NCBI GenBank assembly: GCA_021234155.1 | Contig: JAJEKV010000053.1 | Span: 8,011,424-8,075,423, forward strand | Length of the DNA: 64,000 bases | Source: Isoetes taiwanensis | Taxonomy: Eukaryota; Streptophyta; Lycopodiopsida; Isoetales; Isoetaceae | Direction of reading: 5' to 3' | Shown: one piece after another, positions 31,835 through 44,096 of the stretch | Layout: each line of letters opens with the position of its first letter | Numbering within the stretch: position 1 is the first letter of the stretch | Program-made: the position numbers and the translations under genes | The notes under the pieces: generated by a model | Told to the model about the DNA's origin: nothing | The model's input: the letters and a program-made list of their open reading frames with translations, nothing else | Database searches by the model: none

Positions 31835-34800
31835 GAACAATAATCTGAAAATTTCTGCTCTAAAAACAGTTATCTGAAAATATAGTTTTCTGTTCTTGAT
31901 AAAAAGTTGATGTTTCAGGCTTAGCCTCTTTTCCTGCTAAAACGTTTTTTCTTGCCAACCCTTTGTATCGGGCCAGGGTGCCTTTTGTATTTGTATCGGC
32001 TCGGTGCCTTTTATATGAAACTAGTAATGGTGCCCAGCGTTGTTGGGCGTAATTTGAGAGCCTATAAATGTTTTGGGCTGCAATGGAAAAAGCGTGCGCA
32101 AAATATGCTCATTGTAATTCTTATTTTTTTAATTGTTTTGCGTATGTAAATTGAGGCACTATGTGATATTGTAGTTATTATTATCTTCCATAGCAAACTA
32201 AGCCCAATGTTGTTGGACCAAAGTTGGGAACCTTTCGATATTTAGCAAACCAAGTGCGTCATTGCTGAGCTTGGAAAGATTTGTGGTTTATATTGTCAAC
32301 CTATTAGAAAGTGTGCTTCTACATGGTATAGTTTGGGATTGCATAGAAATGTACTTGGAATCGACCTTGCAATTTGCTTCTCATGTACAATATATAAGCT
32401 TTGACTTTCTAAAACTTTGTTTTCGAATGATGTGAAGGTTAGTTGCAAGATCTACAACTTTGTGTTAGAACAATATGCTTACGGTGCCAAGTGTTGCCGG
32501 ACATAACTTCAAGACCTATAAATGATATGTCAATGATTGTTTGGCTCTTAGGTTGTTGGGTGCTTGTTCGATAATTGTTATTATTTTTTCACCCCTCCCT
32601 CTTTTTTTTTCTTGGTACGGTTTTTTATGGATGTTGTTGTAAATAACGCGTTGCTTGTGATGAATCATTAGTATCAAACAAAGGTTTCCCATTAGGGATT
32701 TATTTTACGTGAGATTCATGTAAAATGAATTCAAACAGATACCATTTCCTTACAACAACTATTTATACCTTTCAATGGGTGAGATAAATCTACACTATAC
32801 AAATCTAGTTTTTGTGGTGTCTTGAGAAACTTAAAAGCATAACCTTGAACGTATTCATTGAAGATATTTGTTTTCTCCTTTGTCGTGATTGAGTTAGATG
32901 ACTAAAAAATAACAAAAGAACAATCCACAACTTTCTTAGCAAAGCGAAGAGAAGCTAATAATTCACTTTAATTGCCACTTCAAATGCTCTTCTGAATATG
33001 TTAAAACTTAATGGGACTCTTTGAAGCTTATCTTTAAACATATCAATTTACAAAATACGACCATTTAATGAGAAACTACTGAGGTAATCTGCAAGATGAT
33101 CTAAGGAGAAGTTCTCAAATGAGACACGTAGGAACTTGACTGCCATTGCAATGGAAATGGCCAGAATTATAGGTATTAATGGTAATAGTATGTTTTTTGA
33201 AATGGTAAAACTGAAGCTTTTGGCACATGTTTTATACATGCCATCTAAGTTTGAGAAACCACATTTTCACAGCTGAGTAGTTGAAACTCAGATTGATATG
33301 TTTGTCGCTGTTCTGGTGCTTTTCAGATTGGGAGGTGGGACTCCTAAAACCACGATTATAGAGACATAGATTGTGTATGACTTAGGAACAACATTGATTT
33401 GATTCAAAGAGAAAGTGCCGATTAAACCTTGGGAGTTTGTTTGCAAGATCAAATGCCCCAAAACACCCATGCCAAATTTTGATATATGTAGGAAAATATG
33501 CAGTCTAACATGGCGGTGTCAACTTTGGATCAAGTATATTTATATGGAAAGCAGCTGCTAAACCTTATGAAGCAGGGTATTCAATTAAAGCTAATGCACA
33601 ATCAGCACCACTACTTTGCAGAATCAGCATACAGTTTAACACACAATGCACAGAAGATAATTGGCAAACATGCAATACATTTGATATGAACCTTGGTTGC
33701 ATTCTCCAAGCAAATGCTTATTCTCTTTTGCTGAAGCTCTCTTCATGACAACTGTTCATGCAGGATTACTCCCATCTCCTGATTAGCATATATAGCCCAA
33801 ATATCAGACATGCACAATGCAAAACCTTTCAAATTATTTGCTAGAATAAAATTCAAACCTTCAGGACATGTTGATGTAAGCAATCAATCCAATAGTCTGA
33901 TGTGTCCTTTGACTAATAGAAGCCCACATTCAACAATTTCCAGGACATGGTCCCATTTCTTTTATATGCAAGATGCACTTTAAGCTTTTGCCACGCCCAC
34001 TCATTAGACCGCCAAATCATGAATGGACATTTTCATAGCCCACAACAAAGCTCTGGTCCTCCAAGCTGTGAGGACATACTCGTTTGCAACAACTGCGTGC
34101 TGATACTGCATTGCTCCAGAATCTAAAACCACAATGGCATTAAAAGCCTAAAATAAGTAAATAAGTTTTCTCTATCGAAGCTGGTGCAGAATCTACAATA
34201 TGTTTTGCTCCTTTCTTTTTAAAGGACGCTTATGATTCTATTATATACGTCAATATGTGTGGACATTAGAGACATTAGAGAAAGTTCTTCTTATCATTTT
34301 TTTAAATTAATGTTCAGAAAATAACTGTGATACTACTGCACATACATGATCTATGATCTGGTACCTTATTCGCTGACCATGCTGACCACGTCAGATGGGG
34401 GGCTGCAAAACAAAGTCTACCCCTGACCAGCTGTGAAGTCTACACCTGAGCAGCTGTCTAGAACAATGTAAATAAATTTGAAGTGGGAAATCGTTTAGTT
34501 GCTCCAGCCTTATGAGTACATTTGCATGCACAGCTTCCCCTTCAATGGAAAAGATTCCTTATGGAAGTGCGATCCATACGGAAAAACCTGCAATCATGGA
34601 AGATAAAATATAAGGCCACATAATGTGTAGTAAATCTGCCTTATAAAATTGGGCCTTCTTTCCCATCTTGCATCCAGCAAAAGAAAAAAAAGGAGATCAA
34701 TATTTTTCATTCAAATTCTAAGTCATCTCCCATTACAGACTCTCACTGCCTGCTACCAGCATAGCCACTACAATCGCCAAATCTGAAACTTGCAAATGTG

Positions 34801-34957
34801 ACATGATATAAGTAGGAGTTATTTGTTCGATGTTTCCTATCCACAGCCAAATCCCTGGAAGCCCAAGTAAAAACTGAATAACTAAGAATTTATATTACAG
34901 TCTAGAAGCTTACATTATGCAAAATATCCACATCACCATGCTGCATCTACCTTCGGT
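31835..34957. other. AT-rich region without recognised genes
   Basis: No frame longer than about 65 codons is present. A diverged direct repeat (GGTGCC-AGTGTTG ... CCTATAAATG) occurs near 32027 and 32479. The rest is AT-rich, with no transposase or RNA gene seen. Confidence 0.5.
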
Positions 34958-35380
34958 CTAGAGCATGAAGAAATGAACCAGGTATTGAACCGGAAGATAT
35001 TGAACCAAAAGAGCAGCCATTAGATATTGAACCGGAAGAACAGATATGCAACCGGAAGAGCAGCCATGTCTGCATAGCCGAGGGGTTCTGGCAACCGAGA
35101 GAAACCCCTGAATGATGCTGCCCTGGAAAATTTCGAGCATTCCTTTGTGTTCTCTATTTTTGACCCCGTGCAGCATAAATCCTGTGAGCAATGGTTCATC
35201 GACCATGCCAAATGCTGTGAGGCATAAATCCACAGCATCCAGCCTTATAAGCATCCAACCCATGTTGGTGACGTAGAAATCCTTGGCATAAATCTGATGA
35301 AGACATCTTGCAAGAGCCTGCACAAAAGATAACATAAGAAAGAAGATACTAAAATCGATTCTCAAGGACATCAGATGCAA
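34958..35380 (-). CDS. Unrecognised exon-like open frame
   Basis: A 140-codon frame is open. A likely acceptor (TTTTGTGCAG near 35318) is followed by ALARCLHQIYAKDFYVTNMG ... RLDAVDLCLTAFGMVDEPLL. Mixed composition and the splice signal look like a real exon, but I do not recognise the family. The last 50 codons run through a ~20-bp repeat (TATTGAACCGGAAGA) and are probably not coding. It could be a captured host exon within E1. Confidence 0.3.
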   Translation of the reverse strand: MHLMSLRIDFSIFFLMLSFVQALARCLHQIYAKDFYVTNMGWMLIRLDAVDLCLTAFGMVDEPLLTGFMLHGVKNREHKGMLEIFQGSIIQGFLSVARTPRLCRHGCSSGCISVLPVQYLMAALLVQYLPVQYLVHFFML

Positions 35381-35832
35381 GAATGACCTTTACTTCTTCA
35401 GCTTCATGTCGGTTCAATTGGTGATGGATCAGTTGGACGTAGTGCAATGGAAGAAGGTGAAGCCGAAAGCAGAGGAGAAAAGAAAATTGCAGCGAAAACA
35501 AAAAGAACCCTAGATAAGAAAACCCTAGAGGTGAAAGATCTCGACCTTTAGATTAGGTTCGATTAATCCGAGCCGCCCAAATTAGGGCGTGGTCCATTAC
35601 ACAACATTATAATATAAGATATTAAGTATATAGTTCTAAACATCATGTAAACATATCTTGTGAACATAAAGTAAACATATCTTGCAAACATATCATGTGA
35701 ACATAAAATAGAGTTACATAAAATTCTAAACATCATGTATGTAAATAAACATCATGTGCACATATCAAGTATATATTTCTAAGCATCATGTAAACATATC
35801 TTGTAAACATCAAGTAAACATATCTTGCATAT
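35381..35832. other. Leader to the minisatellite
   Basis: No gene was recognised. CATCATGTAAACATATCTTG-like repeats (35630-35830) grade into the 26-bp array. Confidence 0.55.
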
Positions 35833-37178
35833 CAAGGTTAACCACTTTACATGGATGCCCAGGTTAACCACTTTACTTGGATGTCCAGGTTAACCACTAG
35901 AGTTGCATGTCTAGGTTAACCACTAGAGTTGTATGTCTAGGTTAACCACTTTACATGGATGTCTAGGTTTACCACTAGACTTACATGTCTAGGTTAACCA
36001 CTTTACATGGATGTCCAGGTTAACCACTAGAGTTGCATGTCTAGGTTAACCACTTTACATGGATGTCCAGGTTAACCATTAGACTTACATGTCTAGGTTT
36101 ACCACTACACTTACATGTCTAGGTTAACCACTTTACATGGATGTCCAGGTTAACCACTAGAGTTGCATGTCTAGGTTAACCACTTTACATGATGTCTAGG
36201 TTAACCACTAGGTTTACATGTCTAGGTTAACCACTAAAGTTGCATGTCTAGGTTAACCACTTTACATGGATGTCCAGGTTTACCACTAGAGTTGCATGTC
36301 CAGGTTTACCACTAGAGTTGCATGTCTAGGTTAACCACTTTACATGGATGTCCAGGTTTACCACTAGAGTTGCATGTCTAGGTTAACCACTAGAGTTGCA
36401 TGTCTAGGTTAACCACTTTTACATGGATGTCCGGTTTACCACTAGAGTTTCATGTCTAGGTTTACCACTAGAGTTGCATGTCTAGGTTAACCACTTTACA
36501 TGGATGTCCATGTTTACCACTAGAGTTGCATGTCCAGGTTTACCACTAGAGTTGCATGTCTAGGTTAACCACTTTACATGGATGTCCAGGTTTACCACTA
36601 GAGTTGCATGTCAAGGTTAACCACTAGAGTTGCATGTCTAGGTTAACCACTAGAGTTGCATGTCTAGGTTAACCACTTTACATGGATGTCCAGGTTTACC
36701 ACTAGAGTTGCATGTCTAGGTTAACCACTAGAGTTGCATGTCTAGGTTAACCACTTTACATGGATGTCCAGGTTAACCACTAGACTTACATGTCTAGGTT
36801 AACCACTAGACTTACATGTCTAGGTTAACCACTAGAGTTGCATGTCTAGGTTAACCACTTTACATGGATGTCTAGGTTAACCACTAGACTTACATGTCTA
36901 GGTTTACCACTAGAGTTGCATGTCTAGGTTAACCACTTTACATGGATGTCCAGGTTAACCACTAGACTTACATGTCTAGGTTTACCACTAGACTTACATG
37001 TCTAGGTTAACCACTAGAGTTGCATGTCTAGGTTAACCACTTTACATGGATGTCCAGGTTAACCACTAGACTTACATGTCTAGGTTTACCACTAGACTTA
37101 CATGTCTAGGTTAACCACTTTACATGGATGTTCAGGTTAACCACTAGAGTTGCATGTCTAGGTTAACCACTTTACATG
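35833..37178 (-). repeat. 26-bp minisatellite, inverted array, part 1
   Basis: About 50 units of exactly or nearly 26 bp. Two main types alternate: TTAACCACT-AGAGTTGCATG-TCTAGG and TTAACCACT-TTACATGGATG-TCCAGG. The family equals the 27.8-28.8 kb array in reverse complement. Confidence 0.95.
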
Positions 37179-39063
37179 GATCTTGTCTGGTTTCTGCAGG
37201 GCCTTCCTCCTGCCATTCGACTCATGACAGAATACCTGCATCCAAAGTCTCTGGAGCAGGCCATTGAATTGGTCAATCACTCGGTCAATGTTTCTTCTCG
37301 AGGTGTTGCTCTCACGGAACTCCCTTTCATGCCGCCCGTCATGGTTCCACAAAATTCTGTTCAGCCTCAGCAAACAACTCCACAACGCTCACAGATCTGG
37401 TGTCATATTTGTAAATATCAAGGCCATCTAGCAAATGAATGCAACTCCTCCAATGGACCTCCTCACTGTAAAAGGTGCAATATGTGCAATCACGCCATGG
37501 AGGAATGCACTCGTTCTCATCCTACACCCTTCAGGAATAAAATGGTCTTTCAAGTTCAGACCACGCCTCAACAACAACAGTCATATCAGCCTCCGCAATA
37601 TCAAACTCAGCAACCTTAGCAGTATCAACGAACGCAGCAATCTCAGCAGCCACGGGGAGAAGGCAACCGTCCTCCCTTTGATCCTTCAAAGGCTCAATAT
37701 TATCATTGTCATGAATGGGGTCACACCACCACGGCGTGTCCTAAACTTCCTCAAGTTCAAGTCCAACTTCCAGGCTCAACTCAGCCCGCTTCAGTACGCC
37801 TCACGGCTTATCAACTGTGGGTGGCCAACGGTAAACAAGGCCCCCGTCCTGTTTTGAGGAAGCCACCCCGGCCGCCTCAACAACATCGACCTCAGCAAGT
37901 TGCATCTACCTCCAATCCTATGGATCAACAAGCTCAAGAGGAGATTTATTAGGCTCTCAACCCTCCAGTCCAGCAGTCAAATTGGGTTGTTCTGGTCTCA
38001 CGTCAGACAAGGGCTTCACGCCCCTTGACCATCATCCCTCACGACATGCAACCAGCTTTTGCTGTTGAGACGGTCCCCCATGAGGAAGACAAAAAAGTTC
38101 ATTTCGCGCCTGATCTTGACAAACTCATGCCTCACGTCATGCCCAAAGTGAGACAAAGCATTCTTAAACTTATGCAGGCTGCGGAAGGTCGCACACTGGC
38201 AAATGTTCATGCCACTACTCGAGCTCAGCAGCGTCAGGATGCGCCCTCGTCCTCCACCAGCACACGCTCTCAGCCGTACCCAAATATTGCTGCAGAAGTG
38301 GAGCTTCTCAAAGAGGTTTCAACTTCTCTACCACAGACTCCTGCTCCTTTGGATCCTGCTGATCCTTTTTCTCATGTTCCTTTGGAACTTCAGGAAGAAC
38401 TTGCCAAGATCAAGATTCCTTTGAGCCTGGCCACCATTTTGAAGCTCTGTCCGGCACTCAAAGATCAGTTACCTCTTCCAACGGTTCTGGTTGGTGCTGT
38501 TGCGACCTCAACACCCACGGTGCATGCCACGGTGGGCAATCAACACATCAATCATGTTCAAATTGATGGTGGTAGTGCCGTCAATCTTATTACAGATAAG
38601 CTCAGAAAGCAATTGGGAATCAAACAATTATACCGTGCTCCCTATGACATCAAGTTGGCAAATGGCCATATCACGCACCCCCAAGGTGTCACTCCTCTTC
38701 TCCATATCAGCATTGGTGATCTCAAATTCCCCTTGGAATTTGGGGTTTGGAAAGCAGGAGAAGATCCTGGCGGTTATGAAATGCTGGTTGGTAGACCTTT
38801 TCTCTGCCAGGCTAAAAGTATTCATTACTGGGCCACGGATCAACTTGTCATTACCGATGGACATCTCAATGCAACCATGGATTTAGAAACTGGCAAATTG
38901 ATCTCTGTCGAGAATGCTGAACCTTCAATCTCCGACACTGACTCTGAAGAAGCACAAAATATTTATCATATTCAAGCTCCACCCGTGGGTCTGCCTCTCT
39001 CATCCTACCCGGAGTATGCAGATCCTTAGGGTGAGATGACGCTGGATCAGGACGAGGCTGTGG
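37179..39063 (+). pseudogene. LTR-less gag-protease fragment inside the minisatellite
   Basis: It is homologous to 2414-4270 of element A (joins at TCTTGTCTGG and at GAGGCTGTGGCTG). It keeps the zinc knuckles and the protease segment, with a TAG at 37617, another stop near 37948 and a long open part 38025-39029. At the 14-bp deletion of element A it retains the longer form, so it does not derive from A as it stands. Both borders pass directly into 26-bp repeats with no LTR and no obvious target duplication. Confidence 0.92.
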
Positions 39064-39790
39064 CTGTTAACCACAAGACTTACATGTCTAGGTTTACCAC
39101 TAGACTTACATGTCTAGGTTAACCACTTTACATGGATGTTCAGGTTAACCACTAGAGTTGCATGTCTAGGTTAACCACTTTACATGGATGTCCAGGTTAA
39201 CCACTAGAAGACTTACATGTCTAGGTTTACCACTAGACTTACATGTCTAGGTTAACCACTAGAGTTGCATGTCTAGGTTAACCACTTTACATGGATGTCC
39301 AGGTTTACCACTAGAGTTGCATGTCTAGGTTAACCACTTTACATGGATGTCCAGGTTTACCACTAGAGTCTAGGTTTACATGTCTAGGTTAACCACTTTA
39401 CATGTCTAGGTTAACCACCTAAGTGGATCATTTGCATGTCTAGGTTTACCTAGACCTTACATGTCTAGGTTTACCTAGACCTTACATGTCTAGGTTAACC
39501 ACTTTACATGTCTAGGTTAACCACTAGACTTGCTAGGTTAACCACTATACTTGTCTAGGTTAACCACTTGACAGGGTTGTCCAGGTTAACCACTAGACTT
39601 ACATGTCTAGGTTAACCACTATAGTTACATGTCCAGGTTGTCCAGGTTAACCACTAGAGTTGTCCAGGTTATCCACTAGAGTTGTCTAGTTTATCCACTA
39701 GACTTGTCTAGTTTAACCACTATACTTGTCCAGGTTTACCACTATACTTGTCCAGGTTAACCACTAGGGTCACTTGTCTAGGTTAACCAA
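39064..39790 (-). repeat. 26-bp minisatellite, inverted array, part 2
   Basis: About 27 units continue the array of 35833-37178. They become shorter and more diverged towards 39790 (for example CTAGACTTGTCCAGGTT units). Confidence 0.93.
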
Positions 39791-39797
39791 TAGCTAG

Positions 39798-39915
39798 AAT
39801 GTCGTCTTAAGGGTAGGTAAATGTCGTCTCGAGGGTAGGTAAATGTCGTCTCATGGGTAGGTGAATGCTCTATAGTGAGGGTAGGTAATAGTCGGCTCGT
39901 GAGTAGGTAAATGTC
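39798..39915. repeat. ~22-bp tandem repeat (GGGTAGGTAAATGTCGTCT)
   Basis: About five units lie just upstream of the TATA box of the split gene. Confidence 0.85.
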
Positions 39916-39961
39916 TTTATCGATGAAGGGATGTATTTCTAAAACCCTAAATCCCATATTC

Positions 39962-39970
39962 TATAAATAG
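39962..39970 (+). promoter_or_regulatory. TATA box of the split gene
   Basis: TATAAATAG lies 80 bp upstream of the ATG at 40043. It is followed by a pyrimidine-rich leader. Confidence 0.55.
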
Positions 39971-40042
39971 TTCTATCTCAATGCGTTCTTCCATTGTGCA
40001 GCTTCCACTCCCATTCTTGCAAATTTTTTTTAGTGATCAGCT

Positions 40043-40300
40043 ATGGAAGATGTGCTTTGACGCTTGAACCAGATCCAAAGGGAGCTCAGAATTCGGGAGC
40101 AGCATAGTATGGAACCGGTTTTTACTAGTAAGACCTTGCTTACATACAACTTATGTAGATTTTTCCTTTCTAACTTCGTGTGGGATCTTCTATCCTAGTG
40201 TAGGAGCCGTCGAGAAGATGGCCGAGAAGGGAGTCACTCGAATACCCCCTCCTCCGGAAGAGGAAGAGGACTACGAGATGAGGATACAACAGATGAACGT
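40043..40300 (+). pseudogene. Split gene, 5' part
   Basis: The ATG at 40043 opens a short exon (MEDVL, then TGA at 40058-40060 where CGA is likely ancestral, then RLNQIQRELRIREQ). A GT-AG intron follows (from ACTA/GTAAGA to GTGTAG/GAGCC), then exon 2 (AVEKMAEKGVTRIPPPPEEE ... QMNV). Element B interrupts exon 2 at 40300. The frame resumes in phase at 60677 (LKKYLIGEKAMRALL). The product is charged and helical, with a proline/glutamate stretch. I do not recognise the family. Confidence 0.5.
40296..40300. repeat. Target-site duplication of element B, left (AACGT)
   Basis: AACGT borders the 5' LTR. AAGGT follows the 3' LTR at 60672-60676, with one mismatch. Confidence 0.7.
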
Positions 40301-40882
40301 TGTTAGTCCTGTGCCTCCTGGTACAGGACTATTCATGCATACGACGGACCAGGTCAAGCTCAAGGATCCACAGACAGGCACGGGTCAGCCGTCAAAAGCC
40401 CAGCAAAAGACCAAGCAGCAGACCACGCAGTCAAAGCCTGGGTCTGCTACCAAGAGGCGCCGCTCAGACAAGTGACGGCCCATCATCGCCCGCGTCAGCG
40501 TCAGCGTGATTCTAGGCACTTCAAGAGGCACCTCCAGCATTCCTGCAAATCAGGCCTCCTTCCAGGAGTCGGCACCGAGATCAGTCAGAGTGTCTATATT
40601 GGGCCAAAGGCCATTGTACTATATATATGAGTAGAGCTAGCACATGAATTTTAGATGAGTTTTGAGTCTTGTCTCTTTTTTCTTCTTCTCGATTGCGATT
40701 AGAGCTCATGTATGTTCATCATTGATATCAAGGAAGCTTATCATTTTCCTCTCATTGTTACGTTTTCTTCTTCTTGTTCTCTTCTTGCAAATCCGTGACA
40801 TAGTCCCCGGATTCTCTGTTAGATCCACGGGTCCTCACCGGAGGGCTGTCTTGCGGGGAGTTCGAACCCGGACCCCCAAACA
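40301..40882 (+). mobile_element. 5' LTR of gypsy element B
   Basis: 582 bp, TGTTAGTCCTGTGCC to CCCAAACA. It pairs with 60076-60671. A TATA-like ATATATATGAG lies near 40620. A primer-binding-like GCGCCGCCGCTGCGGG follows the LTR. Confidence 0.92.
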
Positions 40883-40930
40883 GCGCCGCCGCTGCGGGTG
40901 CGATTCGCTTTTCCTTTCTTACGTCGCGTA

Positions 40931-43900
40931 ATGCGTAGAAACTTCACGCTGAAGAACTTCTTTCCCTGGGCGGCGTCTCGCTTGGAGCGTCATCAGCGAC
41001 GGGAAGTTGTTCGTGATATGTATGGATCTGCTTATGACATTGAGGGAGGCCACATTCGGTCTAGGGCTCAGTCGGCGCCACCCACCCCTCGTGTCATGTC
41101 TCGTCCAACTTCCCCGCCTCAAGCGTGCAAACATTGCTCACAGCCTCAGTCACCTCATCACTATCAGGAGCCCTATCAGGCTCAACCTTCTCAACCTTAC
41201 TTTCATACCCCCGAACATGCCTACATCCATCATTCTTCTGGCCATACGCCTCTGCCTTCACAACCATCATCTCCCCCGGGTGGGCAGGGATATCCACATG
41301 TCTCTTTTGCACCTCCCCAGGAATTTCCCTTCCCCACCTTTACCACCGCTCTTCCTGTTTACAACCTTACCGACCTCAAATCCAATGCTCCGGCACCTTC
41401 AGTACCTCTCCCGCAGTCACCCCGTCATCAGGGTCCTTCAGGCACCATGCCACCACCAACTCCACCTCAATATAATCCCTATCCAGTTCCTGTCCAGCCA
41501 AGCACTTTCACCTCTACACCCTTAAGCTGACTTATCCCACCTTTGGCAACACGAAAGGCAAACCCTTAGACCAAAGTGCTCAGGCCCACATGGAAGAATT
41601 TGAGGCTCTGGCTGTCCTGAATGGTCATGCACAACCTCAACTGAAATTCCACATCTTTTCCACCACCCTGCGTGGCTCTCCTCATCAATGGCTCATGTCC
41701 AACAAAAGCCACTGGAAACAAGATTGGTCAGAAATGAGAACTGCTTTTCTTTCTCACTATGGGACCACGGATGATGATCAACTTCATCTCAAGCAACTCA
41801 ATGACCTTCAACAAGAGCCCGAGGAGTCCGGGGGATTTTTGCGGATCGTCTTCACATTACGCTTTCAAAGCAAACTCAAGGAGTACCCCACACAGAGCGG
41901 ATCTTGGTGCGGTTTCTCCAAGGACTTCCTCCCATTATCCGACTCATGATGAATACTGCGTCCAGAAGACTTTGGAGCAGGCTATCGACCTTTGTCAATC
42001 TTTCGATCAATGTTTCCTCCCGTGGCGTGGCTCTTTCGGAGCTCCCTTTCATTCCACTGTCATGGTTCCCTGAGGCTTTGTCCAACCTCAACACGCCAAT
42101 CCGCGGCCAGCAATCGGATCGGTGCCATATCTCGCAAATATCAAGGCCACTTGGCAAATGAGTGCAACTCCACCAATGGCCCGCCTCCTCATTGTAAAGA
42201 TGCAACATGTGCAATCATGCCACGGAAGAGTGCACTCGCACTCATCCTACACCGTTCGCAACAAACCGGTTTATCAAGTGCAAACAACCACGCGCGGCAA
42301 CAATCGCAATATCGCAGACCACCGCTGCGGGTGCAATCCAATCAACTCTATCAAGAGCGGGGAGCAACAACGGGGACCGAACACATGTCCTCCTTTTGAT
42401 CCTTCTAAAGCTTCGGTGTTATCCTTTGTCAAGAATGGGGTCATACCACCCACGGCGTGTCCTCAACTTCCACAAGTTCGGATCGGCTTCACGGCACCAA
42501 TCGGACCACATCGGTCCGCCTCACGGCTTACCAAACTCGGATTGCTAATGGCAAACAAGGCCCGCGTCCTGTTCTTAGGAAGCCACCTCGTGCGCCTCAG
42601 CAATCACGCTATCAACCAGCTCCTGCCAATCAACCTCAGATGGATCAACAAGCACAGGAAGAAATTTTTCAGGCTCTTAATCCGCCCGATCCAAACCATC
42701 AAATTGGGTTGGTTTGGTTTCACGCCGAGACCCGGCGTCACGTCCCTTAACCATTATTCCTAATGGCACGCAACCTGCTTTTGCAGTCGACACCATTCCT
42801 CATGAAGAAGAAAAAAAGGTTCACTTTGCACCTGACTTGGAGAAACTCATGCCGCATGTCATGCCTAAAGTTCGCCAAAGCATTTTGAACCTCATGCAAG
42901 CTGCTGAAGGCCGCACGTTGGCTAATGTTCATGCCACCACTAGAGCTCAACAAAGACAAGAAGCACCTTCCACGTCTCAACCTCCACGCTCTCAGACATA
43001 TCCAAATATAGCTGCTGAGGTTGACCTACTCAAAGAAGTTGCTGCTTCCTTACCACGCACTCCTGCACCTGTGGATCCAGCAGATCCTTTTTCTCATGTG
43101 CCTCTGGAACTCCAAGAGGAGCTAGCCAAAATCAAAATTCCTTTAAGCTTGGCAACAATTTTGAAACTCTGTCCTGCTCTCAAGGACCAGTTATCCCTCC
43201 CGACTGTTTTGGTTGGGGCGGTTGCTACCTCTACACCCACGGTACATGCCACGGTGGGCAATCAACAGGTCAATCATGTTCAAATTGACGGAGGTAGCGC
43301 TGTCAATCTCATCACGGATAAACTCCGCAAACAAATGGGCATCAAACAACTCTATCGTGCCCCATATGACATCAAATTGGCTAATGGCCATATCACGCGA
43401 CCTCAAGGCGTCACGCCTCTTCTTCACATCAACATTGGAGATCTCCGATTCCCCTTGGAATTTGGTGTTTGGAAGGCTGGGGAAGATCCAGGTGATTATG
43501 AAATGTTGGTCGGCAGACCTTTTCTCCGCCAGGCCAAGAGTATCCATTACTGGGCCACGGATCAGTTAGTCATCACCGATGGTCACCTCAGTGCCACCAT
43601 GGACTTGGAAACAGGCAAGATCATTTCCGTTGACCATGCTGAACCCTCTCTCTCCGACACAGATTCTGAGGACGCTCAGAATATCTATCATGTTCAGGCT
43701 CCACCTGCGAGTCTGCCTCTGTCATCCTACCCCGAATATGCTGATCCTTGGGGAGAAATGACTCTTGATCAGGACCAGGCTGTGGCTGCTTTGCTTGACC
43801 CTTACCTGGCTCCTTGCAATCGAATCCAACATGTAGATCACTTTTCAGATGCTAACCCTCCTGCAGCTCCTGTAGATGTACATGCTGTCATGAAGCAACC

Positions 43901-44096
43901 TCTGCTTGATGAAACTCAGCAACCTCTCTTCTTCACCACGCAGAGTGCCACGCATCCTGTCATGCTTCAACCTCCTGCTCATATTGTCCAGGACACGGAA
44001 GTTATCCCCCATATTCAGACTCCTGAAGTCGAGATTGTGGACGTGGGCAATAATCACCTGTCGCATTGTCGCAAATCTTTCGACACCCTATCGTAG
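40931..44096 (+). pseudogene. Gag-protease region of element B, broken
   Basis: The ATG at 40931 starts a Gag N-terminus (NFTLKNFFPWAASRLERHQ) that stays open to about 41530. It then shifts frame many times between 41520 and 42720, where the knuckle region (CNHATEECTRTHP and others) is hard to follow. From 42714 a 460-codon frame holds the protease (IDGGSAVNLITDKL near 43287) and the linker to RT. This frame is longer than that of element A because B lacks the 14-bp deletion. Many differences in 41820-42480 have the CAG/CTG to CG or CGG form and may be consensus errors, not true lesions. Confidence 0.85.
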
